Counted from the stretch's first letter, positions 1 through 7,062 are shown. The stretch: 36,912 nucleotides of DNA from CAYHGV01 sp964356135 (GCA_964356135.1 CAYHGV010000019.1:1-36912); one strand, 5' to 3'. The notes: a model not told the origin generated them from the letters alone. Numbers and translations: made by a program.

Positions 1-41
1 TATAGCACATTCTTTCACGCCCCTCCAAGTGTTGCACTTCA

Positions 42-242
42 TTATTGAACTCGTGAAAAATCATAATACCGCTGGCAGAAGTAATATAATCCGCTCTCGT
101 TATCCAGTTCTTTACCGGTAAATTTATGGTTATTTGGGTATTGGGTCCCTTTCAGCTCGCCAAATGGGAAATACCACTGCGACCAAACGAGGGACCAGTC
201 CATCTTACTCATCTTTCTTGGTGAGCCCAAGGCATCGCAGTG
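42..242 (-). pseudogene. Broken second RHS core fragment
   Basis: The reading frame carries an RHS-repeat core closely matching the intact copy at 1098-2162: HCDALGSPRKM, WSQWYFPFGE, NNHKFTGKELD and SGLYYFCQRYY are shared with few changes. Similarity starts abruptly at the HCD motif (near 242) and stops abruptly after RYYD, where the frame hits a stop codon. The usual GRFITLDP segment and a C-terminal tip are missing. There is no convincing start codon before HCD; the first in-frame ATG is at 230. It lies downstream of the two membrane-protein genes, the position where orphan RHS core modules sit in polymorphic-toxin loci. I read it as a remnant of an exchanged or displaced cassette. The window edge prevents seeing whether a tip resumes in another frame. 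Confidence 0.75.
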
Positions 243-322
243 ATTTAATTTAGAAGGAGGTAAAAAATTAGGAGCTTACTCCATTCGTACCGAAGTTTCG
301 AATTTATCTTCACACGGTTATG

Positions 323-667
323 TTAGAAGAAAAAAAGGGTCACTAAGTAATGAAAAGTTGGATCCCCAGGGAAAATTGGACAGTCCATTAAAAAGAGGTA
401 AATACTAGGCAAGTGGTGAAATGCATATTTCCAATTTCCCATATGTAGGGAAAACATTGCAATGGCAATTCCTCCAATACCCAGCAACATACACAATATA
501 GACTTAATTTTATATCGAGTCTGTGTGTTTGTATGAAAACCTTTTAATCCTATAATTATCGACCATGTTCCGAATGGGATAGAAAGCCAAAAGAGCCCCA
601 AAAAAGCGATTGAAAATATGCCATAGAAAATGTCATCCCAGGATCTTTCTATTCGACTTTTATTCAT
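323..667 (-). CDS. Small hypothetical membrane protein in the RHS island
   Basis: This 114-residue protein has two strongly hydrophobic stretches, at about residues 15-41 and 54-74, with a charged N terminus. I recognise no family. It starts 12 bases after the stop of the membrane protein at 680-1117, with no clear SD, so it is probably co-transcribed with the RHS gene. The upstream protein has a similar layout of hydrophobic and basic segments, so the two could be distant relatives. By position it could be a second immunity protein, or the surviving partner of a lost tip once joined to the broken core at 42-242. The role is inferred from context only. Confidence 0.5.
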   Translation of the reverse strand: MNKSRIERSWDDIFYGIFSIAFLGLFWLSIPFGTWSIIIGLKGFHTNTQTRYKIKSILCMLLGIGGIAIAMFSLHMGNWKYAFHHLPSIYLFLMDCPIFPGDPTFHYLVTLFFF

Positions 668-679
668 AATCCGGTTAGT

Positions 680-1117
680 TTAAATATTCATAAAATGAAA
701 GATAAAACCAATTCTCGCCTCACCACCATCTTGATATATCCACCATTTGATATCTAACCATAGTAATACAATAAAAATCACCATTGCGACAACACTGTAA
801 AATACTAAGAGTCTTCCTATTTTCTGAAGATGTCTTCTCTGAAATTTCTGAAGAACAAAAGTCCAACCATATAATGTCATTGGTCCGACTAAATAAATAA
901 GACCAATTAGGGTCATTTTGATTTTGTAGGTGCTAAGACTAATGATTTTATTTTCAATAGAGCCCGCAGCCAGTATCGTTTCATGACCCACATGCGTGAA
1001 ATAATAAGTTGGAAGATAACCAACATAGGCGAATATTAATAGCGAAATGATATAAAGAAATACTACACCGATTTTCTTTATAACCTTTTTATTACGATCA
1101 GGGAGGACCCAAGCCAT
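680..1117 (-). CDS. Membrane protein, candidate immunity partner of the RHS tip
   Basis: This 145-residue protein has three predicted membrane segments, at about residues 17-36, 69-90 and 100-122, and short hydrophilic ends. I do not recognise the family. Its ATG lies inside the last codons of the RHS gene, and the two frames overlap by 20 bases. Such an overlap implies translational coupling and roughly matched synthesis. In polymorphic toxin systems the gene immediately after the variable tip normally encodes the immunity protein, and membrane immunity proteins are common when the toxin acts at or enters through the inner membrane. The immunity role is inferred from position; nothing in the sequence proves it. 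Confidence 0.6.
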   Translation of the reverse strand: MAWVLPDRNKKVIKKIGVVFLYIISLLIFAYVGYLPTYYFTHVGHETILAAGSIENKIISLSTYKIKMTLIGLIYLVGPMTLYGWTFVLQKFQRRHLQKIGRLLVFYSVVAMVIFIVLLWLDIKWWIYQDGGEARIGFIFHFMNI

Positions 1118-2162
1118 ACTTTTTCATCCAGTACTCTATCCTAAACACTGTTGCCCAATTCCCAGGTCCTCCCGGGTCGATAGGTAGATTAAATACGCGA
1201 ATAAGATACCATTCCCAAATCTCGTGTGCCAATCCCCATCTTAGATAGGGCAACGGCATATATTGCCAAATTATAATTTCAAAATCAGAAAAAGGCCATC
1301 CTGGTCCTAGGTGTGACTGAACCCACCCCCCGGGATCGTTCTCTAAATTCCATTCCGTTATTTCATAACTAAATTTGTATCTCGATAACGATTTTTTTAC
1401 GTCGTTAATGTTATCCTTAAGCCATTCTATAGCGGCTTTTACATTAGCCATTGTTAAAGGGTCAGTACCAGGCGTTAATTCCTCTCGCCACGGAATCAAT
1501 TTAAAAGTTATTCTAGCGAGCTCTAAAAGTTCGAAGTGAATACGCCTTCTCTGGTGTTCCCCTTCAGCCTGATAAACCACTGCCCACATGCCTGTTGCCT
1601 GGAGCCAACTGCGCATTGTGCCCGGCCAACTGCCGTAACCTATTCCTTGAGTCTGTGCCGCCCACCAGTTTTCAAAGGCGACATCGTGGAGTGTGCCACC
1701 AAACCATCCAGGGATTACCTCTTCTCGAATATCTCTGGTCTGCTGACCGGTGGGGTCGATTAGTTTTAAGGGGTTGTTCATACAGTAGGCATAGGGACTA
1801 GTACTGGCGCTGCCTTGGGGGTCTAAGGTAATGAAGCGGCCAATATTGGAATTGTAGTAGCGCTGACAGAAGTAGTAAAGACCGGATTCGTCATCGAGTT
1901 CTTTACCGGTAAACTTATGGTTATTGAGAGTTTGATCGTTTAAAGGTTCTCCGAACGGAAAATACCATTGAGACCAGACGATAGACCCATCCATCGTGCT
2001 CATCTTTCTCGGTGAACCCAGGACATCACAGTGATAGAATAAAGTGTCCATTTTAGCATCATCGGGATTTGGGGTAATCATTGCAATATGTAAGCCGCCG
2101 GCATAGATTGTTTGATTGAAAATAGTCTCTACCTCCCTGGTTTTGCCCAGACTCTTAACCAT
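1098..2162 (-). CDS. Compact RHS-core protein with variable C-terminal tip (putative polymorphic toxin)
   Basis: This 354-residue protein has an RHS-associated core at about residues 41-139, with motifs LGSPRKM, WYFPFGE, HKFTGKELD, SGLYYFCQRYY, GRFITLDP and PYAYCMNNPLKLIDPTG. A tip of about 215 residues (140-354) follows and matches no family I know. The tip is rich in Trp and contains LAHEIWEWY at about 311-319, whose H-E-x-x-E spacing resembles but does not equal a zincin motif. Full RHS proteins exceed 1000 residues; this one lacks the N-terminal shell repeats and any signal peptide. It looks intact rather than decayed, because a strong promoter (2171-2198) ends 8 bases before its ATG. The downstream membrane gene overlaps its end. 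Toxin activity is inferred from family architecture. Confidence 0.7.
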   Translation of the reverse strand: MVKSLGKTREVETIFNQTIYAGGLHIAMITPNPDDAKMDTLFYHCDVLGSPRKMSTMDGSIVWSQWYFPFGEPLNDQTLNNHKFTGKELDDESGLYYFCQRYYNSNIGRFITLDPQGSASTSPYAYCMNNPLKLIDPTGQQTRDIREEVIPGWFGGTLHDVAFENWWAAQTQGIGYGSWPGTMRSWLQATGMWAVVYQAEGEHQRRRIHFELLELARITFKLIPWREELTPGTDPLTMANVKAAIEWLKDNINDVKKSLSRYKFSYEITEWNLENDPGGWVQSHLGPGWPFSDFEIIIWQYMPLPYLRWGLAHEIWEWYLIRVFNLPIDPGGPGNWATVFRIEYWMKKYGLGPP

Positions 2163-2170
2163 AGTGATTT

Positions 2171-2198
2171 ATTTTAAAGACCTCCCCTTGTATGTCAA
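2171..2198 (-). promoter_or_regulatory. Promoter of the RHS gene, leaderless type
   Basis: Read on the minus strand, TTGACA (2193-2198), a 16-bp spacer and TAAAAT (2171-2176) are followed 8 bases later by the ATG at 2162. Transcription should begin almost at the start codon, leaving no room for an SD. The GGGGAGG inside the spacer is not positioned to act as one. A perfect 10-bp palindrome, TGGCATGCCA (2208-2217), lies 9 bp upstream of the -35 box and could be an operator. Confidence 0.7.
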
Positions 2199-2283
2199 TA
2201 AAAAAAGTGGCATGCCAATAACCAAAAAAATGAATATCCAGCGACTATTATGGCATGATGCTTTGGTTAAACCGAATCAGAAT

Positions 2284-4002
2284 TTACTGCCCGATGGCTT
2301 TCAGTTTCGATTTTGCCCGTTCGATATTTCGAAGGCTGTCCTGGTGATGGGGATTGAGCTCCAGGACCTGCTGCCAGAACTGAATCGCGACCTCGTAGCG
2401 CTCCTGGGTATAGGCTTCGATTCCCATCCGATACAACTCATCGATATCGGTCTTTCTGATTCGGTCACTAATACGGTCCAAATAGCTCTCGGCAACCCCA
2501 TTTTTCGGGTCGAACGCCAAAACATAGCGGAATTCCTTCTCTGCCGCCAAATAAGCTCCTTTACCGTATTTATCCTTACCCAGGGCGATATGGGTGCTAA
2601 CCAGCTCCTGAATTTTCACCTGAATGTTATTCTTTTTTCCCTGGAGGGTCTTATCGTTCGGTGCTACGCGCAGAAGCCGGTCACAGAGACGGAGGGCGCG
2701 GTCCAACTGTCCAGCCTGGGAATATTTTTCTAATTGTTTCAAACCCTGGGCAATCGTTTCCGCGGTTTTGGTCCTCGCCTGATTAGTTAATTGCTGAGCC
2801 TCGGGATTATTGGGGGCCTTTTGCAAGACCTTCTGCCAGCTCTCCTCCGCCGCCGGGTAATTGCCCTTGGCAAAATCTTTCGCACCTTGCTGGAAATAAC
2901 CGCTCAATTCCTCGGACTGCCGGGTCTTCTCAAAAATAAATTTGGCGAACTCATCGGTTGCTTTCTGGTAAAAAAGCTTGGCTTCACTATTGGTCGAATC
3001 GATCGCCAAAACCGCCTGGCTGGTTGCCATCGCATCGACATAATTGGCACCATTATATTCTTCTTTCGCTTTGGTCAGGAGTTCGTTGATCTCCTGCTCG
3101 AGTTTTGATGACTGCCCCCGCTCGAGCCAGGTCTGGGCTTCGCTGTTTTCCGGGTTCCAGATCAAAGCCAGATCCCAGGTATTCAAAGCCTCTTCAAAAC
3201 GAACCTGGTTATATAAGGCGATACCCTGATTCAAATAGGTCGCACTCATCGCCCGGTCTTTCTCCTGCTGGGCACTCTGGATCTCGGCAATGACCTCCTG
3301 CTCCCGCACCCGGGTCCGCAAAAGACCGGCGCAGTGAAGACCACCGCTGGATGCACCGTCAAACCTCAAATCCCCAAAATCAAGAACGAGACCGGCCGTG
3401 AGCAGGGAACCATTATAGCCAACCGCCAATTCTACCTGCTTGAAAAACCAGTTGATCGGAATCGTCGAGAGAAGTCCTAAATGAGTGGTCAGAGGTTGAC
3501 CTTTGACAATTTCCGGTTCAACCAGGATCTTGAAAATTTTCCAGCTGTAGCCAATACCAAACTGGAACCTCAAATCAGTTGCGATATGAGCGGATAATCC
3601 AAAGGAAGCCGCACCCGGAATTTCTTTAAATGCCAACCGGGGATAGAGCAAACCTAAATCGAACATTCCTTTTCCCTCGACTTTACCCAGGCTGATGCCG
3701 ACGCGCCCTTTACCGATATTATAGGCAAGAGAAAACGAACCCTGACTCGGGTCGTTCAAAAAAGAAAACCCGATCCCGACTTTGTTGCTCAGTTTCTGGG
3801 CATACCCTATGAAACCCAGTTGTAAAGGTCTGGTTGGAACGACGAGGAGGTTCTTCCCTTCTAAACCCGCAATCCCTGCCGGGTTGTAATAGAGCGCCGC
3901 CGGGTCATCGGCTAACGCCACAAAACAGTCACCCAGAGCAGCGGGTTTGGGAGCAACAATTAATTGGCTAAGTATCGCAAGGCCTACCAGGCTGCACACC
4001 AT
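2284..4002 (-). CDS. PorV/UPF0164-like outer-membrane barrel fused to TPR repeats
   Basis: This 572-residue protein begins with a short hydrophobic signal-like segment. The motif LGDCFVALADDPAALYYNPAG at about residues 23-43 is typical of PorV/UPF0164 beta-barrels. Alternating hydrophobic strands run to about residue 220. The C-terminal half (about 250-572) is a series of TPR-like helices, with repeated patterns such as ALYNQVRFEEALNTWDLAL and AIQFWQQVLELNPHHQDSL. A barrel joined to a long TPR arm suggests an outer-membrane anchor for a periplasmic scaffold, but the partner is unknown. The start ATG lies 6 bases after its -10 box, so the mRNA is probably leaderless. It appears to be a single-gene unit between the RHS island and gltX. 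Confidence 0.8.
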   Translation of the reverse strand: MVCSLVGLAILSQLIVAPKPAALGDCFVALADDPAALYYNPAGIAGLEGKNLLVVPTRPLQLGFIGYAQKLSNKVGIGFSFLNDPSQGSFSLAYNIGKGRVGISLGKVEGKGMFDLGLLYPRLAFKEIPGAASFGLSAHIATDLRFQFGIGYSWKIFKILVEPEIVKGQPLTTHLGLLSTIPINWFFKQVELAVGYNGSLLTAGLVLDFGDLRFDGASSGGLHCAGLLRTRVREQEVIAEIQSAQQEKDRAMSATYLNQGIALYNQVRFEEALNTWDLALIWNPENSEAQTWLERGQSSKLEQEINELLTKAKEEYNGANYVDAMATSQAVLAIDSTNSEAKLFYQKATDEFAKFIFEKTRQSEELSGYFQQGAKDFAKGNYPAAEESWQKVLQKAPNNPEAQQLTNQARTKTAETIAQGLKQLEKYSQAGQLDRALRLCDRLLRVAPNDKTLQGKKNNIQVKIQELVSTHIALGKDKYGKGAYLAAEKEFRYVLAFDPKNGVAESYLDRISDRIRKTDIDELYRMGIEAYTQERYEVAIQFWQQVLELNPHHQDSLRNIERAKSKLKAIGQ

Positions 4003-4008
4003 TACATT

Positions 4009-4036
4009 ACCTTACTCGATAGTTTTTATTAGTCAA
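4009..4036 (-). promoter_or_regulatory. Promoter of the barrel-TPR gene, leaderless type
   Basis: On the minus strand, TTGACT (4031-4036), a 16-bp spacer and TAAGGT (4009-4014) precede the ATG at 4002 by 6 bases. The -10 box is a weak match, but spacing and distance to the ATG copy the other promoters in the window. Confidence 0.55.
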
Positions 4037-4137
4037 GACCTTACATGATTGGACATTCCCCAAAATTGTTAATAGAACTCGTTTAAACGATAGGTTTTAT
4101 TATCCAAAGTGAGAGTCGAGAGTAAGAACACCATTAC

Positions 4138-4195
4138 ATGTAGTGCGGTGCTTTAGCCCCGCTAAAAATAGCGACCCTGAAGGGTCGCACTACAT
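4138..4195. repeat. REP-like palindromic element with two hairpins
   Basis: Ten-base perfect inverted arms, atgtagtgcg (4138-4147) and cgcactacat (4186-4195), enclose two smaller hairpins: one with GCGG/CCGC and GCT/AGC pairing (about 4145-4162), and one with GCGACCCT/AGGGTCGC pairing (about 4171-4188). It lies between gltX and the barrel-TPR gene and codes for nothing. The design resembles REP/BIME elements mobilised by RAYT proteins. A RAYT gene occurs at 23643-24317, although its own flanking repeats have a different sequence. Confidence 0.65.
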
Positions 4196-4223
4196 TTTTT
4201 TAAAAAGATGGGGAAATTCCAGC

Positions 4224-5651
4224 TTACATGAATCTTCCCAGGCGCTTCAGGGTCCGTTCCCGGCCGATGAGGGAAAGCGCATCAAACAAAGGTGGTCCAA
4301 CCCGTTTGCCGGTCACGGCAACCCGGCAGGGATGGATTAAATCCGAAGCTTTGATCTTTTCTGCTTCGGCTAATGCGCGCAGAGCCTGCTCAAGCGCGCT
4401 TGTGGAAAAATCGTCGAGTGCGGTCAAACGATCGTGCAATAATCCGATTCTTTTCTCTGCACCTTTTAAGATTTTTTCGACCGCATCCTGCTCATACGGT
4501 ATTTCATCGAGCACAAACGGCACCAGTTGTTCTTTCAGTTCGCCGATTGTACGGCTCCGCTCCCGAACGAGGGCAATTACCTGCAGAACATATGCGTCGG
4601 GGTAGGTAGTTAGCTCCGGCCAAACCCGGGTCAGCTCGTCTAACAGCCGGGCGGGTGGAACCATCTTGATATACTCGCCGTTCATCCACTCCAGTTTTTT
4701 TAAGTCGAATACCGCATTCGCGGTGTTTACCCGCTCTAAGGAAAAGAGGCTCACCATCTCATCCAATGACATAATCTCTTTATCCCCGCCCGGTGACCAA
4801 CCCAGCAGCGCCAAAAAATTAGTCAGCGCCTCAGGCAAAATTCCTAAATTCTTATATTCGAGTAATGATACTGCACCGTGGCGCTTAGAGATTTTCTTCC
4901 GGTCCGAGCCGAGTATCAACGGCAGGTGGGCAAACCGGGGAAGTGGAAAACCCAGAGCCTCGTAGAGAAGAATCTGCTTCGGAGTATTGGCAATGTGCTC
5001 GACCCCCCGAATCACATCGGTAATCGACATCTCATGGTCATCGATCACACAGGAAAAGTTGTAGGTGGGGGTGGTGTCCGCTCGTAAAATGATGAAGTCT
5101 TCGATATCGAGATAATTCTTTTCGATTCGACCGTGAACCAAATCCTCATAAACAACGATTCTGGGCGGCACTAAAAAACGGAGCGCTTTTGGCTTGCCGG
5201 CTCGGTCGAACGCGGCGCGCTCGTCTGCCGGTAAATGAAAACACCGCCGGGGGTATTTCCATGCTTGGTGGGCTTTCTCCGCCATCTGCCGCTCGGCTTC
5301 GAGTTCCTCCGGACTGCAGTAGCACCAATACGCCTGACCGTTCGATAGGAAACGCTCGGCATACGAGCGGTAGATACCGAACCGCTGGGATTGATAATAG
5401 GGACCTTCGTCCCAATCGATTTTCAGCCATTTGAACCCTTCTAAGATTGCTTCGGTCGACTCGCTGGTTGAACGGGTTGGGTCAGTATCCTCAATTCTTA
5501 GAATAAATTTCCCAGAATGATGCCGGGCGAAAAGCCAGTTGTAGAGCGCACTCCGCGCCAAACCGATATGAATACTGCCGGTAGGGGACGGTGCAATTCT
5601 AACCCTAACAGGACTTCCAGTTATTGGTGATTGGTAATTGGTTAAATTCAT
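4224..5651 (-). CDS. gltX: Glutamyl-tRNA synthetase
   Basis: This class I synthetase charges tRNA-Glu with glutamate and has the usual length of 475 residues. The HIGH-type motif appears as HIG at residues 28-30 after APSPTG, and the KMSKS-type motif as KISKR near 260. A zinc site is visible as C110-x-C112-x24-C137-x-H139, the same spacing as in the E. coli enzyme. The C-terminal anticodon-binding domain is present. The first 14 residues precede the conserved RVRIAPSPTG start of the family and come from a low-complexity ACCAAT-type repeat (see findings). An AAGGAG sits only about 3 bases before the ATG, which is close. No promoter of the common type was found upstream. Confidence 0.97.
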   Translation of the reverse strand: MNLTNYQSPITGSPVRVRIAPSPTGSIHIGLARSALYNWLFARHHSGKFILRIEDTDPTRSTSESTEAILEGFKWLKIDWDEGPYYQSQRFGIYRSYAERFLSNGQAYWCYCSPEELEAERQMAEKAHQAWKYPRRCFHLPADERAAFDRAGKPKALRFLVPPRIVVYEDLVHGRIEKNYLDIEDFIILRADTTPTYNFSCVIDDHEMSITDVIRGVEHIANTPKQILLYEALGFPLPRFAHLPLILGSDRKKISKRHGAVSLLEYKNLGILPEALTNFLALLGWSPGGDKEIMSLDEMVSLFSLERVNTANAVFDLKKLEWMNGEYIKMVPPARLLDELTRVWPELTTYPDAYVLQVIALVRERSRTIGELKEQLVPFVLDEIPYEQDAVEKILKGAEKRIGLLHDRLTALDDFSTSALEQALRALAEAEKIKASDLIHPCRVAVTGKRVGPPLFDALSLIGRERTLKRLGRFM

Positions 5652-5730
5652 CGCTCCTTCAGCTTCGATAACCGGTTCAAATTTATAATATGTTCACTAA
5701 CCCCTAGCATCTCTCCCCTCGTCACTGAAG

Positions 5731-5754
5731 TATACGGAGAGGGTGGGATTCGAA
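5731..5754 (-). repeat. Partial duplication of a tRNA-Ser 3' end
   Basis: Twenty-four bases here are identical to 5788-5811, which covers the T-arm and acceptor 3' half of the adjacent tRNA-Ser(GCU) plus a few bases beyond it. The copies start 57 bp apart. No other part of a tRNA is present at this copy. It is either a short tandem duplication or a scar of an element that integrated into the tRNA 3' end and was lost. Confidence 0.75.
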
Positions 5755-5791
5755 TCGATACATCGCCGAATCCTTCCACTTCGATAATATA

Positions 5792-5883
5792 CGGAGAGGG
5801 TGGGATTCGAACCCACGGTCCCGATATTCTCGGGACGACCGCTTAGCAAGCGGGCGCCTTAGACCGATCTCGGCCACCTCTCC
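5792..5883 (-). tRNA. tRNA-Ser (anticodon GCU)
   Basis: The reverse strand folds as a class II tRNA with a 7-bp acceptor stem (GGAGAGG with CCTCTCC, discriminator G), an anticodon loop TTGCTAA giving GCU, a long variable arm (GTCCCGAG..CGGGAC type) and a T-loop GTTCGAATC. No CCA is encoded. No promoter of the common type is seen directly upstream, so it may be co-transcribed with the tRNA-Ser at 6011-6099. The 3' end is partly duplicated at 5731-5754. Confidence 0.95.
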
Positions 5884-6010
5884 TCGGGGCGGTGCAAAGT
5901 GCTGAGTGCATAGTGCAAAGCGAAAATAATAATTTAGCTACCCGTTTTTTCTGTATTAATTGACTTTTTCTTTTGACACTTTGCACAAGTCACCTCACAC
6001 TGTCTTATTA

Positions 6011-6099
6011 CGGAGGGTGAGGGATTCGAACCCCCATTCCCCATCGCTGGGGAGGCGGATTTCAAGTCCGCTGCCTTACCAAGTTAGGACTAACCCTCC
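6011..6099 (-). tRNA. tRNA-Ser (anticodon UGA)
   Basis: The reverse strand shows a class II tRNA with acceptor GGAGGGT/ACCCTCC and discriminator G, an anticodon stem GCGGA/TCCGC around CTTGAAA (anticodon UGA), a variable arm with TCCCC/GGGGA pairing and a T-loop GTTCGAATC. CCA is not encoded. Its promoter (6110-6137) ends 10 bases before the mature 5' end. Confidence 0.95.
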
Positions 6100-6109
6100 T
6101 CTGAATTTT

Positions 6110-6137
6110 ATTGTATCTCGAATTCTACAAAAGTCAA
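6110..6137 (-). promoter_or_regulatory. Promoter of the tRNA-Ser pair
   Basis: On the minus strand, TTGACT (6132-6137), a 16-bp spacer and TACAAT (6110-6115) lie just upstream of the tRNA at 6099. It faces away from the promoter at 6195-6222. Confidence 0.7.
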
Positions 6138-6166
6138 GCCGACCGGCCCCGCTTTAGGTACTTACA

Positions 6167-6189
6167 TTTTTATCATGAGCCGATAAAAA
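6167..6189. repeat. AT-rich inverted repeat between divergent promoters
   Basis: TTTTTATC (6167-6174) and GATAAAAA (6182-6189) form an 8-bp perfect inverted repeat with a 7-base centre. It ends 5 bp before the -35 box of the plus-strand promoter at 6195. It may be an operator or UP-like element; as a terminator it would be very AT-rich. Confidence 0.4.
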
Positions 6190-6194
6190 CCGGG

Positions 6195-6222
6195 TTGACA
6201 AACACTGAATGCTCACTATAAC
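6195..6222 (+). promoter_or_regulatory. Promoter of the small-ORF/envelope cluster, leaderless type
   Basis: TTGACA (6195-6200), a 16-bp spacer and TATAAC (6217-6222) are followed 7 bases later by an ATG at 6230. That spacing places the transcription start at or next to the ATG. Confidence 0.75.
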
Positions 6223-6229
6223 ATAGACT

Positions 6230-6397
6230 ATGGAAAAAGACCTGGTAAGTCGATTGGTTTCGGTCGCTGAATATAGAGAAAATCCTAAACAAAACCGGCC
6301 AATGGTTCACTCCATCCTGCATTATTCCTCCATCAAGAATCGCTTTTCAGCGGCGAAATACTTCAAGGTGACCTTTAAACCAAGGGGGATTAAATGA
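6230..6397 (+). CDS. Small hypothetical protein, 55 residues
   Basis: The ATG at 6230 lies 7 bases after a strong -10 box, and the frame stays open for 55 codons. Its TGA stop overlaps the ATG of the next gene in an ATGA junction (6394-6397), which is typical of a coupled gene pair. The protein begins MEKDLVSRLVSVAEYRENPK and ends KVTFKPRGIK. It is hydrophilic and basic, with no signal peptide or membrane segment. I recognise no family. It could be a regulator of the downstream barrel genes or a translated leader that couples their expression. Promoter placement and the 4-base overlap are the evidence that it is translated. Confidence 0.6.
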   Translation: MEKDLVSRLVSVAEYRENPKQNRPMVHSILHYSSIKNRFSAAKYFKVTFKPRGIK

Positions 6398-7035
6398 AAA
6401 ATAGAATTTTTATCGGTGTCATACTTACCATTTTCACAGTCGGCGTTATTCAAGCCGAAACCATTCGGGTTGGGTTACTGGGCGGGCTGAATAACCAGTC
6501 CTATGACAGCGGCCAGCTGAACGTCCGACCCGGAACCGGATTCAGTTTCCACGGCGGCATGAATGTCGAATTCTTTTTTACTCCGGGTTGCCTGCCGGCT
6601 CAACTCGGCGTCGAGCTCGAATTAATCCGACAGAATGCACATTATAACTGGGACACACCTTTTCAGGGACTTTACGCCGCCTTGGTTCTTAATAATACCG
6701 TCATCCCGCTTATGCCCAAACTGAGAATAGGTATTATTCCCAAAACCGATTTCGAATTTGGGCTCGGACTGTCCTTAATTCGAAACACCAGCGGTTACTG
6801 GCGGTTATCGAGCTCTGCCGGCGGGCTTGACGTCCCGATCAACTCCAATGACCTCGAAACCGATCTGGGTTTCGTGCTCAAAGCGGATGTTGGCTATAAG
6901 ATCGCACCGATGCTCTTGATCGTTCCCAATCTGCGCTATCAGCTCAACCTGACTTCGGACGACCCGGATACCCAAACCCTGACTGAAAAAGAGCATGCGC
7001 TCTTCTTCGGAGTCGGGCTGGAACTTGGCTTTTAA
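6394..7035 (+). CDS. Outer-membrane beta-barrel protein, small OmpA/OprF-barrel type
   Basis: The 213-residue precursor has a clear signal peptide (MKNRIFIGVILTIFTVGVIQA, then ETIRVG). The mature part is built of alternating hydrophobic and polar strands and ends in GVGLELGF, a C-terminal aromatic strand typical of outer-membrane barrels. SD AGGGGG precedes the ATG, which overlaps the stop of the 55-residue ORF. The protein at 8219-8830 is a paralog, sharing the early GLN segment, the LRYQxNL motif and the ending. A lipoprotein gene lies between the two. The function is unknown. Confidence 0.75.
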   Translation: MKNRIFIGVILTIFTVGVIQAETIRVGLLGGLNNQSYDSGQLNVRPGTGFSFHGGMNVEFFFTPGCLPAQLGVELELIRQNAHYNWDTPFQGLYAALVLNNTVIPLMPKLRIGIIPKTDFEFGLGLSLIRNTSGYWRLSSSAGGLDVPINSNDLETDLGFVLKADVGYKIAPMLLIVPNLRYQLNLTSDDPDTQTLTEKEHALFFGVGLELGF

Positions 7036-7062
7036 TTGGACAAACTAAAAAGGAGGTTTCTC

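Noticed and set aside
1222..1248. Zinc metallopeptidase (HExxH) active site in the RHS tip
   Set aside because: The motif is HEIWE, not HExxH, so a protease call is not supported.
2116..2733. A 205-codon plus-strand ORF opposite the barrel-TPR gene
   Set aside because: It is the antisense of the TPR coding region with no promoter or SD and no recognisable domain.
5892..5986. Ten-base inverted repeat GTGCAAAGTG / CACTTTGCAC between the two tRNAs
   Set aside because: The arms are 75 bases apart in a repetitive GTGC-rich stretch; it may be a dispersed repeat remnant, but nothing ties it to a function.
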